Below, one piece after another: positions 1 to 6,121 of a stretch of DNA of 7,862 nucleotides. The stretch covers positions 1-7,862 of the forward strand of contig JAKCCY010000123.1 in assembly GCA_021838765.1 (NCBI GenBank), read 5' to 3'. This DNA is from Nitrospirota bacterium (GTDB lineage Bacteria; Nitrospirota_A; Leptospirillia; Leptospirillales; Leptospirillaceae). Within the stretch, counting starts at the first letter, position 1. Every line of letters starts with the position of its first letter. Made by a program: the position numbers and the translations under genes. The notes below the pieces were generated by a model, which had not been told where the DNA came from, made no database searches, and saw only the letters and a program-made list of their open reading frames with translations.

Positions 1-751
1 GGAGGGGGTGGGCCACGGCTTGATACCCGGCGACCTGCGCCTCCCGGGACAGGGAGGCCAGATCGACCAAGCGGATCCCGACCGATTTCTCGGCCTCCCG
101 AAGACGATCCGGCCCATGGGTGCGGGCCAATTGATTCACCGCCTGGAGAAAGCGGGGATTGGGGAGCGGGGGCGCCGTCTCTTTCGGGCTCTCGTTCGGG
201 AGCGCGGCGGCCATCGTCGGAACCGGGGTCACGTCGTCCTCGAGATCCTGGGTAAAGTAGCCTGACAGGGCAAAGTGCGTGAGCACCGCATCGATCATCG
301 CCCGCTTTCTCGCCATCTTGAGGACGGTGTTCAAGACGTTGTCCGGGTTCTGGCGGACAAAATAGAGGGTCTCCCGGCGGGTCCGGACAAGGCGCCGCTC
401 CTCGGGCGGGGCCGCGTCATAGTCCTCCTTCCCGGCTTTTTTCCACTTGAACTTGTCTTCCAGGGTCGAGGCGAAGCCGTAGCCGTGTCCCACCCCCTGG
501 CCCTGAGGGTTTTTGATCTCGGCGGTGACGGTGATCCGGCGGTCGAGCCCCACCCCTTCGATCTCCTCGTGGAAGGTGGGGGTGAGACCGTACAGGGTCA
601 TGAAGAGTTCGGCGCCGGGTTTTAAGAGAACCGGCTTGCTCGAACCGGGGATCACCCCGTAGTGGAGGTTCTCGATGAGAAGGGTCTTGCGGATCTCGTT
701 GATCTCGGCGAGCCGCTGTTCGGCCGCCAACAGAAGGGGGTTTTTCTCCAT
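1..751 (-). CDS. Plasmid/phage-type conserved protein, 3' end beyond the window
   Basis: Open reading frame read by translating the minus strand from the ATG at 751 to the window edge without a stop (250 codons visible). An AAGGAG sits 7 nt before the ATG, which fixes the start. Visible motifs are HYGVIPGSSKPVLLKPGAE (about residues 30-48), KMARKRAMIDAVL (145-157) and GYFTQDLED (164-172). From memory, this combination (YGVIPG..KP.L.KPGAE, then K.A.KRA..DA.L, then FTQD) recurs in uncharacterised proteins of phages, plasmids and integrative elements, often near recombination genes. A role in single-strand DNA handling is my guess only. Residues 175-210 are a Pro/Ala-rich linker leading into a second segment that continues off the window. 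It is the last visible gene of a three-gene operon, 36 bp after the 116-aa gene. GC content is very high, like its two upstream neighbours. Confidence 0.8.
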   Translation of the reverse strand, partial: MEKNPLLLAAEQRLAEINEIRKTLLIENLHYGVIPGSSKPVLLKPGAELFMTLYGLTPTFHEEIEGVGLDRRITVTAEIKNPQGQGVGHGYGFASTLEDKFKWKKAGKEDYDAAPPEERRLVRTRRETLYFVRQNPDNVLNTVLKMARKRAMIDAVLTHFALSGYFTQDLEDDVTPVPTMAAALPNESPKETAPPLPNPRFLQAVNQLARTHGPDRLREAEKSVGIRLVDLASLSREAQVAGYQAVAHPL

Positions 752-787
752 GGGACATCTCCTTGTGTGAGAGGGGGAGAGGGGCTG

Positions 788-1138
788 TCAGACAGGAAGC
801 TCCTCAGGGTGGAAGAGCCGCCAGCTGATCCGGGGTGCATGCACCCGGGCTGACTCCCGGAAGGCCCGGGAGGCCTCATAGCGCATGAGCGGGTCGTCCG
901 GGGAGGAGAGCAGGGTCAGGTGTCCCGCTTCCCTGAGGGACTGAAATCGTTCCATCAGACGCTGGCTCTTCTCAAAGGGCAGCCTGTAGGAGACGATGAT
1001 CAGCCGGAAGGCGATAATTTCGCCATTGGGCTGAAGATAGCGGGCAATCCAGGAGTCCACCGGACTCCAGGGGAGAAGCTCGGAGGCGATCACGAGTGGG
1101 TCCGGGGCCGCGGCCCCCTGTTCACCGATCCAACGCAT
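788..1138 (-). CDS. Hypothetical protein, 116 aa
   Basis: Complete ORF with ATG at 1138, preceded by AAAGGAG about 9 nt upstream. I do not recognise a family. The protein is soluble in appearance, with no signal peptide or membrane segment. It has a central hydrophobic beta-like stretch (IIAFRLIIVSYRLPF, residues 41-55) followed by a helix-prone segment (KSQRLMERFQSLREAG) and a C-terminus rich in Arg and aromatic residues. It begins 30 bp after the stop of the AAA+ ATPase gene and ends 36 bp before the next start, so it is almost certainly co-transcribed with both. Given this position it may be an accessory factor of the ATPase, but nothing in the sequence shows that. Codon use (GC-rich third positions) matches the neighbours, which supports a real gene. 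Confidence 0.75.
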   Translation of the reverse strand: MRWIGEQGAAAPDPLVIASELLPWSPVDSWIARYLQPNGEIIAFRLIIVSYRLPFEKSQRLMERFQSLREAGHLTLLSSPDDPLMRYEASRAFRESARVHAPRISWRLFHPEELPV

Positions 1139-1168
1139 ATCACACGCTCCTTTCCGAAAGGGTGAGAG

Positions 1169-2353
1169 TCAGGCCCGGAATCCCATGCCTTTCCGGGGAG
1201 GGAGGCCGGCCTGCAGGTGGACATCGTCGACGGAGAGACGAAGCCCCTCTTCGTCGTTGGGTTCCGGGATCCCCTGGCGTTTGAGCGCCCGGGCGGCTCC
1301 GGAGAGGAGCCGGGCCCGGATCTCCCGGGGGGCGAGATCCAGAAGGGGCTCCACTACCTCCCCGGGCAGAATGGGGTCGAAGTGGGAGCCCCAGGGGGAG
1401 GTGCGCAGCTCCTCCCAGATCCGGGCGGCGATCTGTCGCTTCTCCCCGGGGGTGGGGGAGGGCACGGTAAAGACCCGGAAGCGCGACAGGATGGGGTCGG
1501 GGATCCCGGAGAGATCATTCCCCGCCGCCACCCACAGAAGCCGGGAGGCATCGATCCGGATGGGACAGAACTCGTCCCGGAACTGCCGGGCCCCCTCGGG
1601 CTCAAGCAGGGTGTAGAGGGTATGGAGGGGCGAGGACTCCCGGTTCTCCCGGGCCTTGTCGAGCTCGTCGAGGAAGATCAGGGGATTGCCGAGACCGTGG
1701 CGATAGGTGGTGAGAAGCGCGAAAATCTCCCCCGGCTTGGCGTTGGCCCAGGTGCTTGAAGTCCCGGAAAGGATCCATCCGGCGGTGGCCACCGCACAGT
1801 CGATCCTGGCCTGGCTCGGGACGTTGAAGGCTTTTGCCAGCCGCTGGAAGAAGCGGGTCTTCCCCACCCCCGGATCCCCCAGAAGGAGGAGCGGAGGAAA
1901 GGACAGCGTTCCGTCTCCAGCCCGGGAGAGGATCACCGACTCCTCGAGACACTCGATCACCCCGGCCCGGGCAAAGTGGGGGAACTCGAGCCCCAGGTCG
2001 GCGACGGCCGAGAACTCGGGAGCCGGCACCAGGGGAACCGTGAAGAGGTCGGCGGGGTTCTCGGGGATCTCCTGCTCAAGGAGCCGCCGGAAGGTCTCCC
2101 GGACCCGCTCCACTCCTTCCCCGGCGCTCTCGGCCAGAAAGGTCCAGAACTCGAAGATCTCCTCCGGATCGAAGAGCCGGAGACGGTCGGACGGCGGGAT
2201 CCCCACCTGGGGGAGGAGGGTAATCGCGCGATAGAAGTCTTCCCACTCGGAGCGCGGGGAGCTCTTCGTGGGACAGACGAGGCGGAGAGGCGGAGACGGA
2301 GGTGAGGAGGGTTCGCGAAAGAAGCGATCAACCGGTCGAGAGGCGGATGCCAT
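1169..2353 (-). CDS. Lon-like AAA+ ATPase lacking a protease domain
   Basis: 394-aa AAA+ ATPase. Walker A is GDPGVGKT (residues 159-166). Walker B is LIFLDELDKA (225-234), and sensor 1 is Asn279 in VAAGND. A candidate arginine finger is Arg291 in PILSRFRV, and sensor 2 is near Arg343/346 in APREIRARLL. The layout between the Walker motifs, with 'GWILSGTSSTWANAKPGEI', LDELDKA and 'LLEPEGARQFRDEF', parallels the ATPase core of Lon (GHRRTY..PG, DEIDK, LDPEQN..F.D). There is no N-terminal Lon substrate domain, and the chain ends about 45 residues after sensor 2, so the Ser-Lys protease domain is absent. Residues 1-150 are a family-specific N-terminal region. The start is ATG at 2353, with GGAGG about 10 nt upstream. 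It is first gene of a minus-strand operon and diverges from the ribbon-helix-helix gene. Likely role is ATP-driven remodelling of a protein or nucleoprotein complex; the substrate is unknown. Confidence 0.88.
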   Translation of the reverse strand: MASASRPVDRFFREPSSPPSPPLRLVCPTKSSPRSEWEDFYRAITLLPQVGIPPSDRLRLFDPEEIFEFWTFLAESAGEGVERVRETFRRLLEQEIPENPADLFTVPLVPAPEFSAVADLGLEFPHFARAGVIECLEESVILSRAGDGTLSFPPLLLLGDPGVGKTRFFQRLAKAFNVPSQARIDCAVATAGWILSGTSSTWANAKPGEIFALLTTYRHGLGNPLIFLDELDKARENRESSPLHTLYTLLEPEGARQFRDEFCPIRIDASRLLWVAAGNDLSGIPDPILSRFRVFTVPSPTPGEKRQIAARIWEELRTSPWGSHFDPILPGEVVEPLLDLAPREIRARLLSGAARALKRQGIPEPNDEEGLRLSVDDVHLQAGLPPRKGMGFRA

Positions 2354-2390
2354 GGACGAGGGTCCTCCAGAAAAACTGTCCGATGGATTT

Positions 2391-2451
2391 CGTTACACTA
2401 TAATGTTACATTACACTATGAAGATCTGTGAGTCAACTCGCGACGAGGGTC
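2391..2451. promoter_or_regulatory. Divergent promoter/operator region
   Basis: Lies between two divergent genes. A perfect 13-bp palindrome TAATGTTACATTA (2401-2413) is flanked by two direct copies of TTACACTAT (2393-2401 and 2411-2419, period 18 bp). On the minus strand a candidate promoter for the ATPase operon is TTGACT (plus positions 2431-2436), a 17-bp spacer and TAATGT (2408-2413), which overlaps the palindrome. On the plus strand a perfect TATAAT lies at 2399-2404 but has no good -35. In addition GACGAGGGTC occurs at 2355-2364 and again at 2442-2451. Overlap of repeats with both -10 elements suggests repressor control, and the adjacent ribbon-helix-helix protein is the obvious candidate; this is inference. 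Confidence 0.55.
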
Positions 2452-2484
2452 TGTGATAAGATCGAGCCACCCCAAGGAGCCCGG

Positions 2485-3171
2485 ATGACCAACGCAATCC
2501 CCCCCGACCCCACGACGAATCCTCCCCCGGAGGATCCCCCGCTCTATCTTGCCCTGGTAGGCCAGTTCCCCCTCGCGGAGTCCGCCCCCCGAAAGTTCCA
2601 TCTGCTTCTGCCCGAGACGCTCGGCGACCGGATCGACAACCGGGTGGCCGGCTCCCGGAACACCGCCTTCATTGTGCTCCTCCAGGCCGGGCTCGACTTT
2701 TTGTGTGACTACAACCAGGTCCATAGAGAAGAACCCTGTGTCTTGGCAGAGCGGGAGATCACGTCTTCGGGGTATGACCTTCCCGTGAGTCTTGCGGACA
2801 AGATTGTTCCCCTTCTTCGACAGTCCCCACAAAACACCACGAACGTTGAAACGTGTCTCAATGTCTCAGGACGAATGGCCCCGTTTTCCCGCAAGCCCCA
2901 TGCTCTGCTTCTTCCTCAGCGGCTGGCCGACGCCATTGACGCAAAAACCAAGGGATCTCGAAACAGCGTTTTCGTCGTTCTCCTTTCGGTGGGGATGGAG
3001 ATCTTCCGGCGGCGGGCCTTGAAGGAGAAGACCGTGCCCATTGTGAGGGTGGGGGAGTTTTTTAAGAACCAGGGGTATGGACGATCCGATGGTAACGGTC
3101 GAACAGTTCTGTCGAAAACTGTCCCGAGCGATCCCGGGGAACCGAAAGATCAATCTTGCCCACCCGGGTGA
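2485..3171 (+). CDS. Protein with three ribbon-helix-helix-like units, C-terminus replaced
   Basis: 228-aa ORF from ATG 2485, chosen over the upstream GTG 2428 because AAGGAG lies 5 nt before it. Three tandem segments follow the ribbon-helix-helix pattern of a strand with LP, then helix, turn, helix. Unit 1 is about residues 37-73 (HLLLPETLGDRID..SRNTAFIVLLQAGLDFL). Unit 2 is about 97-131 (YDLPVSLADKIV..) and is the most diverged. Unit 3 is about 137-174 (HALLLPQRLADAID..SRNSVFVVLLSVGMEIF). Units 1 and 3 are plainly duplicates (SRN, then VLL). RHH domains bind DNA as dimers, so a chain with several units could form an intramolecular dimer. The N-terminus is Pro-rich. Residues from about 201 on are encoded by the antisense of an IS256-type transposase remnant, so the native C-terminus has been lost. 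Probable DNA-binding regulator of itself and the divergent operon. Confidence 0.72.
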   Translation: MTNAIPPDPTTNPPPEDPPLYLALVGQFPLAESAPRKFHLLLPETLGDRIDNRVAGSRNTAFIVLLQAGLDFLCDYNQVHREEPCVLAEREITSSGYDLPVSLADKIVPLLRQSPQNTTNVETCLNVSGRMAPFSRKPHALLLPQRLADAIDAKTKGSRNSVFVVLLSVGMEIFRRRALKEKTVPIVRVGEFFKNQGYGRSDGNGRTVLSKTVPSDPGEPKDQSCPPG

Positions 3172-3310
3172 TCCAGGACCGTCGATAATAGCCGGCCCGA
3201 TACCCTTTTCGTTCCTCCGAGCGTTCATGAGGAGCCGCTCCCAGAAACTCGGTAATTTCCGCTTCCAGAAAACTTTGAAGCGCTTCTCGAACGACTGAGT
3301 TGGGAACCAT
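3086..3310 (-). pseudogene. IS256-family transposase, N-terminal fragment
   Basis: The minus strand encodes VVREALQSFLEAEITEFLGA, then HERSEERKGYRAGYY, then TRVGKIDLSVPRDRSGQFSTELFDRY. This is the well-known conserved N-terminal region of IS256 (Mutator-like) transposases. Homology stops right after FDRYHR near 3086, where the family normally continues with the SEKAL region and then the DDE catalytic core. More than three quarters of the protein is therefore missing and it cannot be active. The other side stops at 3304-3310, exactly where a palindromic repeat begins. The apparent ATG at 3310 is supplied by that repeat, so the true start is lost as well. The fragment overlaps the 3' end of the plus-strand RHH gene in antisense and supplies that protein's tail. 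Confidence 0.85.
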
Positions 3311-3383
3311 AAAATGTCGCAAACGACATTTTATGGTTCTTTTTGTTGCGACACTTTATCGTTCCGACAAGTTATCATTCCCA
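3301..3383. repeat. 83-bp palindromic repeat cluster with TG...CA ends
   Basis: GAACCATAAAATGTCG (3304-3319) and its exact complement (3324-3339) form a perfect 16-bp inverted repeat with a 4-nt loop. Two diverged copies of the right arm follow: GACACTTTATCGTTC (3350-3364) and GACAAGTTATCATTC (3366-3380), giving the pattern GACAnnTTATnnTTC three times. The outer edges read TGGGAACCATAAAATGTCG inward from 3301 and TGGGAATGATAACTTGTCG inward from 3383 on the other strand, matching at 15 of 19 positions. The core AACCATAAAATGTCG is shared with subterminal repeats of the arsM-sigZ cassette. It looks like the ends of an IS-related element brought together, or a small non-autonomous derivative. I see no clear target duplication. 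Confidence 0.7.
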
Positions 3384-3594
3384 AGCGAATCCTTTCTAGT
3401 CTCAAAGCCGCACGATCTTTCTTATAGCACGATGGAATTTGAGAACTACAAATAAAAAACGGATATTTGCAAAGCAAGGTTTTAAATTGCTGATTCTCGG
3501 CCCTGATCCCCAACCTTTGTCGACTATAGGAAGGGTGGACAGTGCCACTTGGCGATGCCTAACTTGATCCATAGAATGAGGGGGTAGTATTCGG
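3384..3594. other. Intergenic stretch with no recognisable feature
   Basis: About 210 bp between the palindromic repeat cluster and the 315-aa gene. GC content falls well below that of the left block. I found no convincing ORF, tRNA, or paired -35/-10 here. GAGGGGG at 3578-3584, about 10 nt before the ATG at 3595, is the only candidate ribosome binding site and its spacing is long. Confidence 0.5.
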
Positions 3595-4542
3595 ATGCCT
3601 GATAAGTTTCAATTCAGTTCCCTCAGCCTCGTCTACCCGCCCGTCTCGAATCAAGAAATGTATCGGTTAAAAAACGATACTGGAGTTGAAGAGGAATTGC
3701 GTAAGTCCGATTTTTACATGGTAGTCGGACGCGCGGAGGCGAAGTTCCAGATAGTTGAGGTTGACCAAGCGAATGGAGACGTCAGTCTCTACCTGAAAGT
3801 TTTAGGCGGTCTAGAAGCGCACGGAGTGCTTAGACTTGGACAAGTGCCTGGAGCTTCAAAAGCACCGAATCTAATACTCGAAGGCGGGGATAAGATTTTA
3901 CGAGTTTGGGACAGGCCCAAAGAGAAACCTGGCGCAAAAATTCTGGACTGGTTCACAACCGAAAAGCTTCTTTATGATCGCTCTCACGACCACCCGGCTT
4001 TCCATGGATTCGATAATTACCGCGAATTAGCCACATATGATCTTTTCTACGTCGGCATCGCCAAAAAGGGAGACAGCTTCGAGCGGCTTGTTGCGAATGG
4101 CCACAAAAAAAGGATGGATATTTTGGCGAACGAGCCCCAGCGACATCCGCACTCCCGCGTCTCGGATGAAACCTATCTTCTTTTTTTCACAATTCGGACC
4201 TTTGGTGTGCAAACCTTTGGCCCTGGAGATGATATGAGCGAAGTGGGAGTCGACTTCACGCGTGAGCGCAAGCGGATTGTTGCGGATGCGGAAAAAGCCT
4301 TCGTAAAACTTTTGGATCCCCAGTATAACGACCAGAAATATGCTACCTATCCTCGCTCCATCGATGGTTTATATGGTTCGGGACTACGTGCCTATGCGTA
4401 CGTGATCGACGAAAATATCGTTCTGAATACAGGCACTGCGACTATCAAAGGAGCGCACGATCAGTTGCACCCCATTTCAAACAATGCGGATGGAATACTC
4501 ATTCGGGGGGAAGATGTTCGTCTTATTGCTGGAAAAGATTAA
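3595..4542 (+). CDS. Hypothetical protein, 315 aa, possible GIY-YIG-like nuclease fold
   Basis: Complete ORF from ATG 3595 (purine-rich AGGGGG upstream, long spacing) to TAA. No named family recognised with certainty. The central part reads YDLFYVGIAKKGDSFERL with a His a few residues later (148-170). It is followed after about 60 residues by ADAEKAFVKLLDPQYND (230-246). In GIY-YIG nucleases a Y-[IV]-G motif, an Arg about ten residues on, a nearby His and then a catalytic Glu before a 'P..N' turn are typical. Here the candidates are Tyr152-Val-Gly154, Arg164, His170, Glu233 and Asn245. The first GIY motif is not evident, so this is a remote suggestion only. Residues 1-115 are a beta-rich N-terminal domain with no signal peptide. 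GC content is far lower than the left operon, suggesting separate acquisition. It stands alone, followed by a terminator at 4585-4617. Confidence 0.75.
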   Translation: MPDKFQFSSLSLVYPPVSNQEMYRLKNDTGVEEELRKSDFYMVVGRAEAKFQIVEVDQANGDVSLYLKVLGGLEAHGVLRLGQVPGASKAPNLILEGGDKILRVWDRPKEKPGAKILDWFTTEKLLYDRSHDHPAFHGFDNYRELATYDLFYVGIAKKGDSFERLVANGHKKRMDILANEPQRHPHSRVSDETYLLFFTIRTFGVQTFGPGDDMSEVGVDFTRERKRIVADAEKAFVKLLDPQYNDQKYATYPRSIDGLYGSGLRAYAYVIDENIVLNTGTATIKGAHDQLHPISNNADGILIRGEDVRLIAGKD

Positions 4543-4584
4543 TAAAGCGGTTTTCAAATGTATGAATTTTTAAGACTTTGAAAT

Positions 4585-4622
4585 AGGCCATCCTCTGAGG
4601 ATTAAAGAATGGCCTTTACTTT
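4585..4622 (+). terminator. Intrinsic terminator after the 315-aa gene
   Basis: AGGCCAT (4585-4591) pairs with ATGGCCT (4609-4615). The intervening loop contains a small inner palindrome, TCCTCTGAGGA. The stem is followed by TTTACTTT. It sits 43 bp past the stop of the 315-aa gene. The arsM-sigZ cassette inserted immediately downstream, in the last bases of the T-rich tract. Confidence 0.6.
4618..4622. repeat. Left target-site duplication ACTTT
   Basis: ACTTT directly abuts the left inverted repeat at 4623. The same five bases abut the right inverted repeat at 6761-6765, in the same orientation. Confidence 0.75.
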
Positions 4623-4770
4623 TGTGAGTACAACCATAATGTGGCAGGAAAAACAACCATATCCTGTCGTTAAAATTTATCAAAGTCATCATCCACGATG
4701 GGTCACTGACCAGAAAAACAACCATAAAATGTCGGATACCACAAAAAACAGGCATACAGTGACGGATACC
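4623..4770. repeat. Left-end subterminal repeats A-D of the cassette
   Basis: Four related motifs in one orientation. A is ACAACCATAATGTGGC, from about 4630. B is ACAACCATATCCTGTCG, from about 4653. C is ACAACCATAAAATGTCGG, from about 4716, and continues ATACC. D is ACAGGCATACAGTGACGG, from about 4747, and also continues ATACC. A is part of the terminal inverted repeat. Short A/T-rich spacers precede each, and a 40-bp unrelated stretch separates B from C. Iterated transposase-binding sites inside one end are characteristic of IS21-type elements. Copies C and D share the flank GGATACC, so they look like a local duplication. Confidence 0.65.
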
Positions 4771-4781
4771 TGATTTTCAGT

Positions 4782-4815
4782 AAAAACATACATTCCTGCC
4801 ATCAGGGAAGTGTAT
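4782..4815 (-). terminator. Intrinsic terminator of the sigZ-arsM unit
   Basis: On the minus strand ATACACTTCCCTG and CAGGAATGTAT form an imperfect stem around a 4-nt ATGG loop (plus positions 4788-4815). The stem is followed by GTTTTT (plus 4787-4782). It lies downstream of arsM and of the small ORF, inside the mobile unit, so the cassette carries its own transcription end. Confidence 0.6.
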
Positions 4816-4837
4816 TCCTCCGTCATCATCGAAAAAA

Positions 4838-4963
4838 TTAAGAGTAGTTATCATCTGAAGGATGGAGGTCGCGTCTCTTGCTCCAATAGACACCCATCAA
4901 GGCAATCAACGCAACCCCTATCAATAGTGCCTTGGATCACAGAAGCATTTCATCGTGTGTCAT
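4838..4963 (-). pseudogene. Small membrane-peptide ORF with an in-frame TGA
   Basis: Starting 27 bp past the arsM stop, the minus strand reads ATG at 4963, then MTHDEMLL, TGA (4937-4939), then SKALLIGVALIALMGVYWSKR and RDLHPSDDNYS with TAA at 4838. Read through the TGA it would be a 41-residue peptide with one membrane-spanning helix (ALLIGVALIALMGVYW) followed by KRR, which is a topologically sensible small membrane protein. As it stands the frame is broken at codon 9; the TGA could be a TGG or CGA mutated. A start downstream of the TGA has no visible ribosome binding site. It lies between arsM and the terminator, so it would be the last gene of the operon. I do not recognise a family, and it may not be a gene at all. 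Confidence 0.35.
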
Positions 4964-4990
4964 TTTTATCCATTTTTGTTCCAGTGGAAA

Positions 4991-6034
4991 TTAAAGCTTT
5001 CGTCTATAGGGTTTGATGGCCTCAATGGTTGCCGAAACCACGTATTCAGTAATATCCGTCCCCGGTGCCCAATTGCGGATAAAAGATTTGCTCTCATCTT
5101 TGGGGAGTATCCGAATCTCTTCAAATCCGCTTGTTTGCAGCATCGCTTCGACTTCCGATATCAAGGAAGCACCGGACATGCAGCCTGTGTAGAGAGCCAT
5201 GTCTTGTCGGACTACCTCTGGCAACTCAGCAAAGGCAACGACATCCGAAATTGCCAACCGACCACCCGGTTTCAAAACGCGATATGCTTCCCTGAACACA
5301 CGGGCCTTATCTGGCGACAGATTGATGACACAATTTGAGATAATAACATCCACACCTTCATCCATCATCGGCAGATTCTCGATTTCTCCCAAGCGAAATT
5401 CGACGTTCCGGTAGCCACTCTTCTCTGCATTAGTCCGAGCCTTGGAAATCATTTCAGGGGTCATGTCCACGCCGATGACCTGACCTGTAGCGCCAACTTG
5501 TTTTGCGGCGAGAAAACAGTCAAACCCGCCTCCGCTGCCAAGGTCGAGAACAATCTCGCCTGGTTTCAGTGCGGCGATAGCTAGCGGATTCCCGCAACCC
5601 AGTCCCATGTTTGCTCCTTGAGGGATGGCACCGACGTCATCAGCAGTGTAACCAAGCCCTTGTGACAGGGCCTCCGCAGTTGCCGTGGATTTCCCGCAGC
5701 CTGCGCCATCGCTCTCTGCCACACGACCATAATGTTGGCGTACGACCTTACGCACACTGTCGTTTGATGGGGCATTTGAAAGACTCCCTCCCTTTTCCGT
5801 GTTTTCGATGCTTGTTTTTTCCGGCGTTTGCTTACCGGTACCGCAGCAGGTAGCAGGCGGAGTGCTTGCTTGAACTGGCGCAGTGCCGCAACCGCAGCCT
5901 TCTTCGCCGATCGCCTTCGCTTCGGCATCCTTGACGCAACAATCCGCAATACCCTCCGGCGGCGGTCCACCGCAGCATTTTTCTCCTGTTTGCACTACGT
6001 TCTCATCTTTCTTCGATTCCTTCAGTGTGTTCAT
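4991..6034 (-). CDS. arsM: Arsenite S-adenosylmethionine methyltransferase with Cys-rich N-terminal extension
   Basis: 347 aa from ATG 6034, chosen over the upstream in-frame TTG at 6067 because GGAG lies about 5 nt before it. It methylates As(III) with SAM in the cytoplasm to methylated, partly volatile arsenicals. The SAM-binding motif is [11 protein letters not shown] (residues 163-173), and [27 protein letters not shown] follows (from 234). The three conserved arsenic-handling cysteines of ArsM appear to be Cys113 (DGAGCG), Cys235 (SNCVIN) and Cys285 (YTGCMSGA). Ordinary ArsM proteins start close to the '[11 protein letters not shown]' segment (97-108). Here about 90 extra residues precede it, with CC at 20-21, 32-33 and 63-64 and CxC at 47 and 49. 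These could bind or relay As(III), but that is inference. It follows sigZ by 87 bp on the same strand and is probably its target or operon partner. Confidence 0.95.
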   Translation of the reverse strand: MNTLKESKKDENVVQTGEKCCGGPPPEGIADCCVKDAEAKAIGEEGCGCGTAPVQASTPPATCCGTGKQTPEKTSIENTEKGGSLSNAPSNDSVRKVVRQHYGRVAESDGAGCGKSTATAEALSQGLGYTADDVGAIPQGANMGLGCGNPLAIAALKPGEIVLDLGSGGGFDCFLAAKQVGATGQVIGVDMTPEMISKARTNAEKSGYRNVEFRLGEIENLPMMDEGVDVIISNCVINLSPDKARVFREAYRVLKPGGRLAISDVVAFAELPEVVRQDMALYTGCMSGASLISEVEAMLQTSGFEEIRILPKDESKSFIRNWAPGTDITEYVVSATIEAIKPYRRKL

Positions 6035-6121
6035 ATCATCTCCTGTTGTTTTAGCGTTGTGACGCAAATCTGCGCCATACCCTAAAGACGGAGATGCGGC
6101 GAAAAAGACGCAAACACTCGA

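Noticed and set aside
275..625. Plus-strand ORF of 116 aa in the left block
   Set aside because: It is antisense to the well-supported minus-strand gene with a ribosome binding site and conserved-looking motifs; GC-rich DNA gives long false frames.
833..846. GGGTGCATGCACCC perfect palindrome
   Set aside because: It lies inside the 116-aa gene in GC-rich DNA, has no repeats nearby, and is short enough to be chance.
1217..1759. Plus-strand ORF of 180 aa, Gly/Pro-rich
   Set aside because: It is the shadow of the AAA+ ATPase gene, has low-complexity composition and no start signal.
4570..4755. Minus-strand ORF of 61 aa
   Set aside because: It runs through the subterminal repeats and terminator of the mobile unit and has no start signal.
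3301..4770. A second cassette with the 315-aa gene between the palindrome at 3301 and the repeats at 4623-4770
   Set aside because: The 4623-4770 repeats are better explained as the left end of the arsM-sigZ unit, which has matching ends and a target duplication; no duplication supports this alternative.
4937..4939. TGA as a selenocysteine codon in the small membrane ORF
   Set aside because: No convincing SECIS-like hairpin is seen directly after it and the peptide does not resemble a known selenoprotein.
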